Shown: piece after piece, positions 1-5,889 of the stretch
How positions within the stretch are numbered: position 1 is the stretch's first letter
Layout of the letters: every line of letters starts with the position of its first letter
NCBI GenBank assembly: GCA_964512045.1
Contig: CAZEJK010000307.1
Location: 1-5,963, forward strand
Direction of reading: 5' to 3'
Length of the DNA stretch: 5,963 nucleotides
Source of the DNA: CAZEJK01 sp964512045
GTDB taxonomy: Bacteria > Acidobacteriota > Thermoanaerobaculia > Thermoanaerobaculales > Sulfomarinibacteraceae
Notes under the pieces: model-generated
Database searches by the model: none
Told to the model about the DNA's origin: nothing
The model's input: only the letters and a program-made list of their open reading frames with translations
Translations under genes and position numbers: made by a program

Positions 1-3
1 GGC

Positions 4-38
4 ATTAAGAATTCAAAATTAAGAACTTAGAACTCAAC
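4..38. repeat. Degenerate AT-rich heptanucleotide tandem repeat (5 units)
   Basis: Five consecutive 7-base units can be read: ATTAAGA, ATTCAAA, ATTAAGA, ACTTAGA and ACTCAAC. The loose consensus is A-Y-T-N-A-R-A; units 1 and 3 are identical and the fifth is the most decayed. The stretch is about 75% A+T inside a window that is about two-thirds G+C. It lies in non-coding sequence downstream of the minus-strand dehydrogenase gene and may continue beyond the left edge. Short degenerate heptamer arrays occur in intergenic DNA of several bacterial groups, for example the STRR repeats of cyanobacteria. Any relation to those is inference. On the minus strand the array reads as a T-rich stretch, so it may double as the tail of a terminator. 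Confidence 0.6.
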
Positions 39-82
39 CCAGACGCTTTGCTTCGAGTTTCCAAAGATCCGGAGTCTTGAGT
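32..82 (-). terminator. Candidate terminator hairpin downstream of the dehydrogenase gene
   Basis: Ten bases past the stop codon (93-95) the minus-strand transcript can fold. ACTCAA (82-77) pairs with TTGAGT (37-32), and GAC (76-74) pairs with GTC (44-42) across a four-base bulge. An inner stem pairs CTTTG (66-62) with CAAAG (50-46). The next transcribed bases (31-4) are T-rich and come from the heptamer array. The geometry resembles an intrinsic terminator, but the stem is bulged, long-looped and not GC-rich, so this is a weak call. Confidence 0.3.
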
Positions 83-92
83 CGCCAACGGC

Positions 93-1331
93 CTACTCCA
101 CCTCGAAGGTCATGCCGTGGCTGCGAAGACGCTCGATCAGCGGCATGCCGAGCGCCACTGCGGGCGTCACCACGCCACCACGCGAGTACCGCTCCTCGCA
201 TGCGAGCACCACCGCCGAGGACGCCAGCATGCGCGCCGTCGCACCGTAACCGGGATCGCGATCAGCGGTCACGCGGGCTGACAGCGTCACGGGCTCGCCG
301 TCGCCGTCCGTGCCGCGGCCGATGAGGCGCATCCGGAAGTACCCCGCCTCACGCTTGGCCCGATCTGGTCCCTCCCCCGGCGACGGCAGCACCACCCGCT
401 CGAGCAGTGCACGTGCAGGCCGCACATTGAGCGCCGTGACGAAGCCCGCCAGGCCACCGGCCACAGCCGTCGCACGGGCAAGCCCGGTCGGGCCGCGGCC
501 GCAGCCGGTCACCTCCGAGTAGCGGAAGCCTCGCCCGTAGGGAAAGCCCAACAGCGCGTTGCTACGACGAACCACGCGGGTGTTGATTGCCGCCATCAAG
601 AACGGAGCGGTCCACTGGTTCGCCAGACGGTCGAAGCGCACGCCCGCCTGGTCGGATCCGTCAGGTCCCGACCGTTCCTGCGGCGGGTTCAAGGCGTACG
701 GATGCCCGAGGACTCGGCGGACGGCGGGGTCCTCTCGGGCCTCGTCGAGAACGTGCAGGAGGCTCGCAACCGTCCCGCCCGAGAACCCACCCCGGCTCGG
801 TCCCATGACCATCCGCACCTCGTCCAGAGGCGAGCCAAACCGCTCGATGGCCGTCGTCTGAAGAAGGAGCGTCCCCAGATCCGATGGGATCGAGTCGAAG
901 CCACAGCAGTGCACCAGACGCGCTCCGGTCTCCCGGGCTCGGTCGTGCCACGTATCCGCGACCTCGCGGATGAACGGAACCTCGCCGGTGAGATCGCAGT
1001 AGTCGGTACCGTTCTCTGCACACGCAGCCACCAGCTCCCAACCGTACAGCGAGTACGGCCCCACCGTGGAGCACACGACCCGTGCCGAGCGCGCGATGGC
1101 GTCCAGCGACGGCCGATCAAAGCTGTCGCCGAGCAGCAGTGTCACCTGTGCCGATGCAGCGCCCAGACCATCGCGTACGGCCTCGAGCTTGCTCCGGTCG
1201 CGGCCCGCCAACGCGACGCGGACGACGGTGTCCACGCCGTCGAGACGGAGCAGCTCCTCGGCCACCAGCTGCCCGGTGAACCCGGTAGCTCCCCACAGCA
1301 CGATGTCGTGCTCGCGCTCCTGATCTGGCAT
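93..1331 (-). CDS. Saccharopine dehydrogenase / trans-acting enoyl reductase family oxidoreductase
   Basis: A complete 412-aa NAD(P)-binding enzyme with no signal peptide, so probably cytoplasmic. The N-terminus is a Rossmann fold with the dinucleotide loop GATGFTG at residues 14-20 and AGRDRSKL at 42-49. Family motifs follow: STVGPYSLYG (88-97), GTDYCDLTGE (108-117) and HCCGFDSIPSDLG (141-153). Later blocks NTRVVRRSNAL (250-260) and GRGFRYSE (266-273) also match. This motif order is that of the mycobacterial trans-acting enoyl reductase Rv2953, which reduces polyketide intermediates in phthiocerol lipid synthesis, and of eukaryotic SCCPDH. Length is typical for the family (about 410-430 aa). 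The ATG at 1331 is chosen because a Shine-Dalgarno site lies 6 bases upstream and the conserved region begins at once; the open frame continues upstream to 1760 but there overlaps the preceding gene without family similarity. No polyketide synthase or lysine-pathway gene is nearby, so the substrate is unknown; a lipid-related reduction is inference. Stop TAG. Confidence 0.93.
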   Translation of the reverse strand: MPDQEREHDIVLWGATGFTGQLVAEELLRLDGVDTVVRVALAGRDRSKLEAVRDGLGAASAQVTLLLGDSFDRPSLDAIARSARVVCSTVGPYSLYGWELVAACAENGTDYCDLTGEVPFIREVADTWHDRARETGARLVHCCGFDSIPSDLGTLLLQTTAIERFGSPLDEVRMVMGPSRGGFSGGTVASLLHVLDEAREDPAVRRVLGHPYALNPPQERSGPDGSDQAGVRFDRLANQWTAPFLMAAINTRVVRRSNALLGFPYGRGFRYSEVTGCGRGPTGLARATAVAGGLAGFVTALNVRPARALLERVVLPSPGEGPDRAKREAGYFRMRLIGRGTDGDGEPVTLSARVTADRDPGYGATARMLASSAVVLACEERYSRGGVVTPAVALGMPLIERLRSHGMTFEVE

Positions 1332-1337
1332 CCTGTG

Positions 1338-1344
1338 CTCCCTC
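1338..1344 (-). promoter_or_regulatory. Ribosome binding site fixing the dehydrogenase start
   Basis: On the minus strand this reads GAGGGAG, six bases before the ATG at 1331-1329. It supports this start over the longer open frame that reaches back into the upstream gene. Confidence 0.7.
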
Positions 1345-1369
1345 TCGCCGCTTGCTCGATGCGCGTCAC

Positions 1370-1402
1370 CCGCGGACCGCCGGCGGCGCCGGCGGTCCGC
1401 GG
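1370..1402 (-). terminator. Perfect GC-rich intercistronic hairpin, possible terminator or mRNA-stabilising element
   Basis: The arms 1370-1383 and 1389-1402 are perfect 14-base inverted repeats. The pair 1384/1388 also closes, giving 15 bp around a three-base loop (1385-1387), all but two of the pairs G-C. A second small perfect hairpin abuts it (CAACG 1403-1407 with CGTTG 1411-1415), starting four bases after the TAA stop of the large secreted-protein gene. On the minus strand there is no T-run after the big stem, so it is not a canonical Rho-independent terminator. Only 25 bases separate it from the ribosome binding site of the next gene, leaving almost no room for a new promoter and suggesting read-through with attenuation or 3'-end protection. 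The hairpin itself is certain; its role is inferred. Confidence 0.5.
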
Positions 1403-1419
1403 CAACGCCGCGTTGTCCG

Positions 1420-4400
1420 TTACTGGTTACCCCACTCCGGGATCCGTCCCGGTGTCCACGGTGCGCCCGCATCCTCCAGCTGGGCTTCGAGGGCCTCCAG
1501 CCGATCGACCAGCGACCGCAACGTCTCGAGCTGGTCTGTGAAGGCGTCCGACGCCCAGTCATACAGCTGACGGTGCGTTCCGGTGGGCGGTTGCGTGGTG
1601 AACAGCTGCCCATCCACGATCCGATGGACGCGGCCGCGGGTGGACGGCGGCGCCGGCTCGTTGCGGCTCGCGCGCGTCCGGTCGCCACGCAGCCCGATGA
1701 GGAGGTCGTTGAGGTCGGCCTCGATCGACGCCAGCTCCGCCAACCGCTCAGGCTTCGCATCCGGAGTGTCGACGATCGCCGTGCGCAGGTACGTCACCCG
1801 CTCGGCCACCTCACCGGCGGCCTTGACCGCACCGTCGACCGCGCGCAGCAGCTCGGCGGCCTTCTCCTGGAAGGCGTGCTGGGACGCCGGATCATCGGCC
1901 GTCAACGGCGATCCGAGGTCCAGGTTCTTCACCTGGAACGAGGTCGGCTCGGTCAGCTGGGTGAGCTCTCCACCGACCTCCTGCTCGAGGGTGACGGTGT
2001 AGGTTCCGGGAAGCGCAAGGGGCCCGACCTCAGGGGTCTCCCACGGCGCCGGCTCGTCCGAGGCGAGATCGGTGGGGGTGGTGGCCGGGTAGCGGAGGTT
2101 CCACGCCACACGGTGGATCCCCTTCTGACGGGCGCCCTCGACCCGCTGCACCACCTCGCCGCTGGTGTCGCGAACCACCAGGAACATCCGTGGCTCGTGC
2201 TCCTCGTCCTCGGCGCGAAGCTCGTCGATGGTCGGGTAGTCGGCGGTCGTTCCCTCCTCGCGCGCCGCCTTCTCGGCCTCGAGCCTGCGCTCCTGGCGCG
2301 TCTGCACGGTCTCCTTCAGGTAGTAGGTGAACACCGCCCCAAACGGCGGGTTCGGCGCCACGTAGAAGGTATCGCCCTGGAACGCCTTCGGCAATGTTGG
2401 CAAGCCCAGGCGGGCGGTCTCGATGTAGCGCAGCGCGTCCTTGACCGGGAACACCGCGGCATCCTGCTCGAGGGTCTCGGCGCTCAGCTCGCGCAGCGGA
2501 GCGTAGTTGTCGAGGATGTAGAACCCGCGTCCGAACGTTCCGAGGGCCAGATCGTTCTCCCGGCGCTGGATCTCCAGGTCGCGCACGGCGATGGTCGGCA
2601 GCCCGCTGGACAGCTCGACCCAGTGCTCACCCTCATCCAGGGTCACGAACAGGCTGAGCTCGGTTCCCGCAAAAAGCAGCTCTGGCTTGACGTGGTCCTG
2701 GGCCAGAGTCCACACCATGCCACGCTCGGGCAGGTCACCAGTGATGTCCGTCCAGGTCGCGCCGCGATCGGAGCTCTTGAGCACGTACGGGGCGAAGTCG
2801 CCCATCTTGTGGTTGTCGAAGGTGGCGTACACCGTGTCGGCGTCGTGCTGCGACGCCTCGAGCTCGGCCACGTACGACAGCTCGGGCACGCCCGGAAAGC
2901 TCTCCATGGTGCGCCAGGTCTCGCCGCCGTCAGAGGTCACGTGGATCAGGCCGTCGTCGGTCCCGACGTACAACAGCCCCTCCACCAGCGGCGACTCGGT
3001 GAGCGCCACCGCGTTCCCGTAGATCGAGGTGGACATGCTCTTGTGCACCGCGTCCGCCTCCCAGATCCGCCCCATGACCTCGAGCTCGTCGCGGTCGAGC
3101 CCTCGCGACAGGTCGTCCGAGATCACGGTCCAGCTGTCACCACGGTCGTCGGAACGGAACAGCTTGGACGCCGCGAAGTACAGCCGCGTGTTGGAGTGCG
3201 GCGAGATGATCACCGGCGAGTCCCAGTTCCACCGGTACGGCTCCGCACCTGGTGGCTCCTGCGGCTGGATGTCGATGTTCTGTCCCGTGCGTCGGTCGTA
3301 CCGCACCAGGCCACCGTACTGCCACTGGCTGTAGACGATGTTGGGGTCCTCGGGGTCCACCACCGTCTCGAAGCCATCGCCGAAGACGGTGACGAACCAG
3401 TCCTCGTTGTAGATTCCACCAGGGCTCATCGTCCGCGTCGGCCCGCCGAGCGTCGCGTTGTCCTGCGTGCCGCCGTAGATGAAGTAGAACGGCTCGGAGC
3501 TGTCGACCGCCACGCGGTAGAACTGGGTGATCGGAATGTTCTCCAGGAAGTCCCAGGTGGCACCCCGGTCCCACGTCTGGTAGACACCACCGTCACAGCC
3601 CGCGATCAGATGGCGCGTGTCCTCCGGGTTGATCCAGAACGCGTGGTTGTCCACGTGCTTGAACCGCTCGCCCACCGGCTTGAACGTCTTCCCGCCATCC
3701 TCGGTCACCTGCATCCAGACATCCATCGAGTACACCCGATCGATGTCTTCAGGATCACAGAAGATCTCGTTGTAGTAGTCGCCGCCGGCGGTGTAGTCCG
3801 AGCGCTTCTCCCAGCTCCGGCCCCGATCGGTGGAGCGGAAGAAGCCACCCTCATCCCTGGCCGCATCGACGATGGCGTACACCACCTCCGGATCCGCCGG
3901 CGAGATGCACATCCCGATCCGACCCATGTCAACGGAGGGCAGACCCTTCTCGATCTCGGTCCAGCTGGCGCCGCCGTCATCTGAGCGGTACAGGCCCGAC
4001 TCCGGGCCCCCGTTGATCAGGGTCCACACGTGCCGACGCCGCTGGTAGGCAGACGCCAGCAGCACGTCCGGGTCACTCGGATGCTGCCGGACCTCGGCAA
4101 TTCCGGTGTCGTCCGACACATGCAGGATCCGCTCCCACGTCTCGCCACCGTCGGTCGTCTTGTACAGCCCGCGCTCGCCGCCGCTGTTCCACAACGGTCC
4201 CTGCGAGGCCACATACACCACGTCGGAGTCGCGTGGGTCGACGATGATGTTGCCAACGTGCTCGGAGGTCTCGAGCCCCATATTGGTCCAGCTGTCGCCG
4301 CCGTCCACCGACTTGTACACCCCATCGCCGAACGATACCGACCGCTGCGAGTTGTTCTCGCCCGTCCCGACCCAGACCACCGATGGATCGTGAGGGTCGA

Positions 4401-4719
4401 TCGTCACACACCCGATCGAGTAGGAGCCCTCGCCATCGAACACCGGCTCCCAGGTCGTACCGGCGTTGGTGGTCCGCCAGACACCACCGGAAGCGATGGC
4501 GATGAACCAGCGTGATGTGTCGGTGGGGTCCACAGCGAGATCGGACACACGGCCCGATGCCACCGCTGGCCCGATCCCCCGCAACGTGATACCTGCCAGC
4601 ACGTCGCTGGACAGCCAGTAGTCACTGTCGTTGTTGTTCGATGCAGCCTGACCTCCACTCGCCAGTAGAAGCGCAGCTGCGATGCAGCCCCCGGTCAGCA
4701 ATAGTACAGCTCGGCGCAT
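1420..4719 (-). CDS. Secreted VPS10/sortilin-like beta-propeller protein with eleven Asp-box repeats
   Basis: A 1099-aa exported protein. Residues 1-26 are a Sec signal peptide: RR, then a hydrophobic core, then GQA with likely cleavage near residue 25. Eleven Asp-box motifs (S/T-x-D/N-x-G-x-x-W/F) begin at residues 83, 137, 188, 246, 296, 339, 382, 523, 595, 649 and 693, marking beta-propeller blades of the sialidase/VPS10 type. Family hallmarks include DNHAFWINPED (357-367), AGCDGGVY (373-380), GGTQDN (416-421) and RWNWDSPVIISPH (496-508). After an acidic, Glu/Lys/Arg-rich linker (about 801-842), a beta-sandwich-like region (about 843-932) resembles the FlgD-like Ig fold, with the GTYTVTL strand at 905-911. 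Two helical, possibly coiled-coil stretches end it (about 945-1010 and 1049-1083). Such proteins of about 1000-1100 aa are often annotated as VPS10-domain or glycosyl hydrolase, but no catalytic residues can be assigned, so a binding or hydrolytic role is open. The ATG at 4719 is chosen over upstream ATGs because GGGAGGG lies 6 bases before it and the signal peptide starts there. Stop TAA. Confidence 0.93.
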   Translation of the reverse strand: MRRAVLLLTGGCIAAALLLASGGQAASNNNDSDYWLSSDVLAGITLRGIGPAVASGRVSDLAVDPTDTSRWFIAIASGGVWRTTNAGTTWEPVFDGEGSYSIGCVTIDPHDPSVVWVGTGENNSQRSVSFGDGVYKSVDGGDSWTNMGLETSEHVGNIIVDPRDSDVVYVASQGPLWNSGGERGLYKTTDGGETWERILHVSDDTGIAEVRQHPSDPDVLLASAYQRRRHVWTLINGGPESGLYRSDDGGASWTEIEKGLPSVDMGRIGMCISPADPEVVYAIVDAARDEGGFFRSTDRGRSWEKRSDYTAGGDYYNEIFCDPEDIDRVYSMDVWMQVTEDGGKTFKPVGERFKHVDNHAFWINPEDTRHLIAGCDGGVYQTWDRGATWDFLENIPITQFYRVAVDSSEPFYFIYGGTQDNATLGGPTRTMSPGGIYNEDWFVTVFGDGFETVVDPEDPNIVYSQWQYGGLVRYDRRTGQNIDIQPQEPPGAEPYRWNWDSPVIISPHSNTRLYFAASKLFRSDDRGDSWTVISDDLSRGLDRDELEVMGRIWEADAVHKSMSTSIYGNAVALTESPLVEGLLYVGTDDGLIHVTSDGGETWRTMESFPGVPELSYVAELEASQHDADTVYATFDNHKMGDFAPYVLKSSDRGATWTDITGDLPERGMVWTLAQDHVKPELLFAGTELSLFVTLDEGEHWVELSSGLPTIAVRDLEIQRRENDLALGTFGRGFYILDNYAPLRELSAETLEQDAAVFPVKDALRYIETARLGLPTLPKAFQGDTFYVAPNPPFGAVFTYYLKETVQTRQERRLEAEKAAREEGTTADYPTIDELRAEDEEHEPRMFLVVRDTSGEVVQRVEGARQKGIHRVAWNLRYPATTPTDLASDEPAPWETPEVGPLALPGTYTVTLEQEVGGELTQLTEPTSFQVKNLDLGSPLTADDPASQHAFQEKAAELLRAVDGAVKAAGEVAERVTYLRTAIVDTPDAKPERLAELASIEADLNDLLIGLRGDRTRASRNEPAPPSTRGRVHRIVDGQLFTTQPPTGTHRQLYDWASDAFTDQLETLRSLVDRLEALEAQLEDAGAPWTPGRIPEWGNQ

Positions 4720-4941
4720 GATCATCCCTCCCGTGTGCATCGTACCGTAGCCGCTGATCTCACGGGGCAACCGAAGGATCACCGACTCGTGACGCGAGCG
4801 AAGAGATCCCCGTCGGAGAGCCGCACGCCCCCGGTGCAGCTCCCGGACCGGGGCCACGTTGGCTTCGTTGGATGGCTCGTGAACGGAGCCCGCTCCGGAG
4901 TCCTCCCGACGTCGGTGGACTGAGACCCTCCGGCCGGACGG
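4720..4941. other. Intergenic gap between the SOUL and Asp-box protein genes
   Basis: This 222-base stretch holds no convincing gene; the large gene's frame stays open to 4857 but encodes an Arg-rich, unconserved extension. Small dyads are present: a 10-base palindrome TCCGGCCGGA (4929-4938) right after the SOUL stop, CGGAGC/GCTCCG (4884-4889 with 4892-4897), and CCCCGGT/ACCGGGG (4829-4835 with 4847-4853). None is followed by a T-run on the minus strand. The gap could carry a promoter for the large gene, but I see no good -35/-10 pair. Confidence 0.5.
4726..4732 (-). promoter_or_regulatory. Ribosome binding site fixing the Asp-box protein start
   Basis: The minus strand reads GGGAGGG, followed by ATGATC and then the chosen ATG at 4719-4717. 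The ATG at 4725 directly abuts the site and the ATG at 4740 lies upstream of it, so neither has usable spacing. The choice decides among three in-frame ATGs within 24 bases, all of which would leave the signal peptide intact. Confidence 0.75.
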
Positions 4942-5571
4942 TCACTCCTCGGAGACGGGTCGGACCGGGAGCAGTACCTCGTTGCGGCGCAAGAACCACG
5001 GCTTGAAGGGCGGATCGTAGCGCGCGTAGATCTCGGGGCCGGCGGGCTCGTAACCCCGAGCGGCAAGCGCATCGCGCAGCTGGCGCTCGTGCTCGATGAA
5101 CCGCTCCTCGCCCCAGCCCCCCGAGAACCGCACGGCAGCCACGAGCTGCTCGGGCACCAGCCGCAACGTCACCCGCTCGTCCAGCGGTTGGGGCACCGTC
5201 TCCCAGGTGTACTTCGCCGGCACCATGAACGCCACCCGCCATCCTGCCCCGGAGCGCTCGCGCGTGACCGGCGCCGTCATCGCGATCTCCTCGCTGACGC
5301 GCTCCTGGCTCACCGGCGCCGTCATCGCGATCTTCCTGGAGCCGGCATTGTTGCCGGAGATGTATGCAAACAAGCGGCGGAACGCCTCGCCGCCCGCCCT
5401 GTCGAAGTCTGTTGCAACCTCGGTCTCGGCGAGAATCCGTGGATCGTAGAGCCTGAGCTCGAACTCCTCGAACGTTGCCTCGACCACGTACGACGCCTGC
5501 TCAGTTGCCATACCAACCCCAGCGACCGCCACCATCACGACCGACAGAACGAGCCCACTGCGTTGCAGCAC
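4942..5571 (-). CDS. Exported SOUL/heme-binding-family protein
   Basis: A complete 209-aa protein of the SOUL family, relatives of which (p22HBP, SOUL) bind heme or tetrapyrroles. Residues 1-22 look like a Sec signal peptide: Arg4, hydrophobic core 7-19, then GMA before Thr23, so the mature form is probably periplasmic or extracellular. Family signatures are YVVEATFEEFELRLYDP (28-44), AFRRLFAYISGNN (63-75), IAMTAPV (81-87), repeated at 96-102, and the C-terminal block YDPPFKPWFLRRNEVLLPV (185-203). Length suits a single SOUL domain. The mature part has no Cys and only one His (161), so any heme ligation through His would have to use that residue; whether this member binds heme cannot be told from sequence. 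The start is GTG, chosen because GGAGGT sits 5 bases upstream; the ATG at 5576 is out of frame. It is the first of three same-strand genes, 222 bases ahead of the Asp-box protein gene. Stop TGA. Confidence 0.93.
   Translation of the reverse strand: MLQRSGLVLSVVMVAVAGVGMATEQASYVVEATFEEFELRLYDPRILAETEVATDFDRAGGEAFRRLFAYISGNNAGSRKIAMTAPVSQERVSEEIAMTAPVTRERSGAGWRVAFMVPAKYTWETVPQPLDERVTLRLVPEQLVAAVRFSGGWGEERFIEHERQLRDALAARGYEPAGPEIYARYDPPFKPWFLRRNEVLLPVRPVSEE
5267..5333 (-). repeat. Pair of 22-base direct repeats inside the SOUL gene
   Basis: Bases 5267-5288 and 5312-5333 are identical over 22 bases with a 45-base (15-codon) period. They encode the two IAMTAPV blocks. The spacer codons differ between the copies apart from a conserved Glu-Arg/Glu-Glu character. 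Two such blocks are seen in other bacterial SOUL proteins, so the protein repeat is probably old, but exact identity at the synonymous sites is notable. Confidence 0.85.
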
Positions 5572-5576
5572 TGCAT

Positions 5577-5582
5577 ACCTCC
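5577..5582 (-). promoter_or_regulatory. Ribosome binding site fixing the GTG start of the SOUL gene
   Basis: The minus strand reads GGAGGT, then ATGCA, then the GTG at 5571-5569. It is a near-perfect Shine-Dalgarno match at ideal spacing and supports a non-ATG start. Confidence 0.8.
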
Positions 5583-5829
5583 ATCACGGTGGGCAACGAG
5601 ACGACTGACATCCCCGATTCCCAAGCGCGGCCCTCGTGGGCGTCCGATGCTCACGGTGAGCTCACTCACCCCCCACGTCTCACTCGCAGGAGCAACGACG
5701 CTTCAGCCCGGACCCGGCCCTGGCCCCGACAGCCGGATCCCGGTCATCCGGTCCCCGACGCATGCCTCGCCTTTCCGAAGATACGCCGGTCTTCAGTCGC
5801 CACGAGCCGCGGATCGTCCCCCGAACCCT

Positions 5830-5845
5830 CGCACAGCACGGTGCG
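5830..5845. promoter_or_regulatory. Short dyad overlapping the -35 region of the rightward promoter
   Basis: CGCAC (5830-5834) and GTGCG (5841-5845) form a 5-bp inverted repeat with a six-base spacer. It sits just where the -35 element and a regulator would be expected for the -10 at 5855-5860. A 5-bp arm can occur by chance in GC-rich DNA, so an operator role is only a suggestion. Confidence 0.2.
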
Positions 5846-5854
5846 TTGACAGTC

Positions 5855-5860
5855 TATAGT
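5855..5860 (+). promoter_or_regulatory. Candidate -10 element (TATAGT) of the right-edge gene
   Basis: TATAGT matches the sigma-70 consensus at 5 of 6 positions, in an otherwise GC-rich region, 29 bases before the GTG start. It would give a 5' leader of about 20-25 bases. No good -35 lies at 17 bases (the bases there are CACAGC). A perfect TTGACA occurs at 5846-5851 but only three bases upstream, too close to act as its -35. The promoter may need an activator or another sigma factor. Confidence 0.4.
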
Positions 5861-5874
5861 GGCAGCGATCCCTC

Positions 5875-5881
5875 GGGGGAG
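5875..5881 (+). promoter_or_regulatory. Ribosome binding site of the right-edge gene
   Basis: GGGGGAG lies eight bases before the GTG at 5890. The in-frame ATG at 5905 lacks a comparable site, so the GTG start is preferred. Confidence 0.55.
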
Positions 5882-5889
5882 CAGACTGA

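Larger units (their letters stand above)
5572..5889. other. Divergent intergenic region between the SOUL gene and the right-edge gene
   Basis: About 318 bases with no convincing gene; the frames open across it give low-complexity, Arg/Pro/Ser-rich translations that are antisense or random. It must hold the divergent start regions of both flanking genes. Visible structure: the dyad GCTCAC-G-GTGAGC (5649-5661), the stem CCGGAT/ATCCGG with a seven-base loop (5733-5738 with 5746-5751), and a dyad plus -10-like hexamer near 5830-5860. For the SOUL side (minus strand) no good -35/-10 pair stands out. Confidence 0.5.

Noticed and set aside
702..1541. 279-codon plus-strand frame across the dehydrogenase gene
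   Set aside because: It is antisense to a well-supported gene and shows no recognisable motif; it is a shadow frame of GC-rich coding DNA.
1332..1760. Upstream extension of the dehydrogenase open frame
   Set aside because: It overlaps the 3' end of the upstream gene, has an Arg/Ser-rich unconserved translation, and is bypassed by a good ribosome binding site for the ATG at 1331.
1573..3984. An 803-codon open frame on the plus strand, antisense to the Asp-box protein gene
   Set aside because: Its codons lie exactly in register with the sense codons, so its stops would require TTA, CTA or TCA sense codons, which are rare in GC-rich genes. It ends precisely opposite the TCA codon for Ser246. 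The translation is Arg/Val/Leu/His-rich with no family features, so it is a composition artefact.
4685..4719. Lipoprotein signal in the large protein (Cys12 after TGG)
   Set aside because: The residues before the Cys do not fit a lipobox (no Leu/Val at -3), and the hydrophobic core continues after it. A standard signal peptidase I site near residue 25 fits better.
4739..4770. Sigma-70-like promoter on the minus strand upstream of the Asp-box protein gene (TTGCCC with TACGGT or TACGAT)
   Set aside because: The spacing is 15 or 20 bases and each hexamer matches only partially, which is no better than chance in this sequence.
4720..4857. 46-residue upstream extension of the large secreted protein
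   Set aside because: It would bury the signal peptide behind an Arg-rich segment, and the GGGAGGG site points to the ATG at 4719.
5089..5859. 256-codon plus-strand frame across the SOUL gene and its upstream region
   Set aside because: It has a His/Arg/Pro-rich translation without domains, runs antisense to the SOUL gene, and crosses the probable promoter region.
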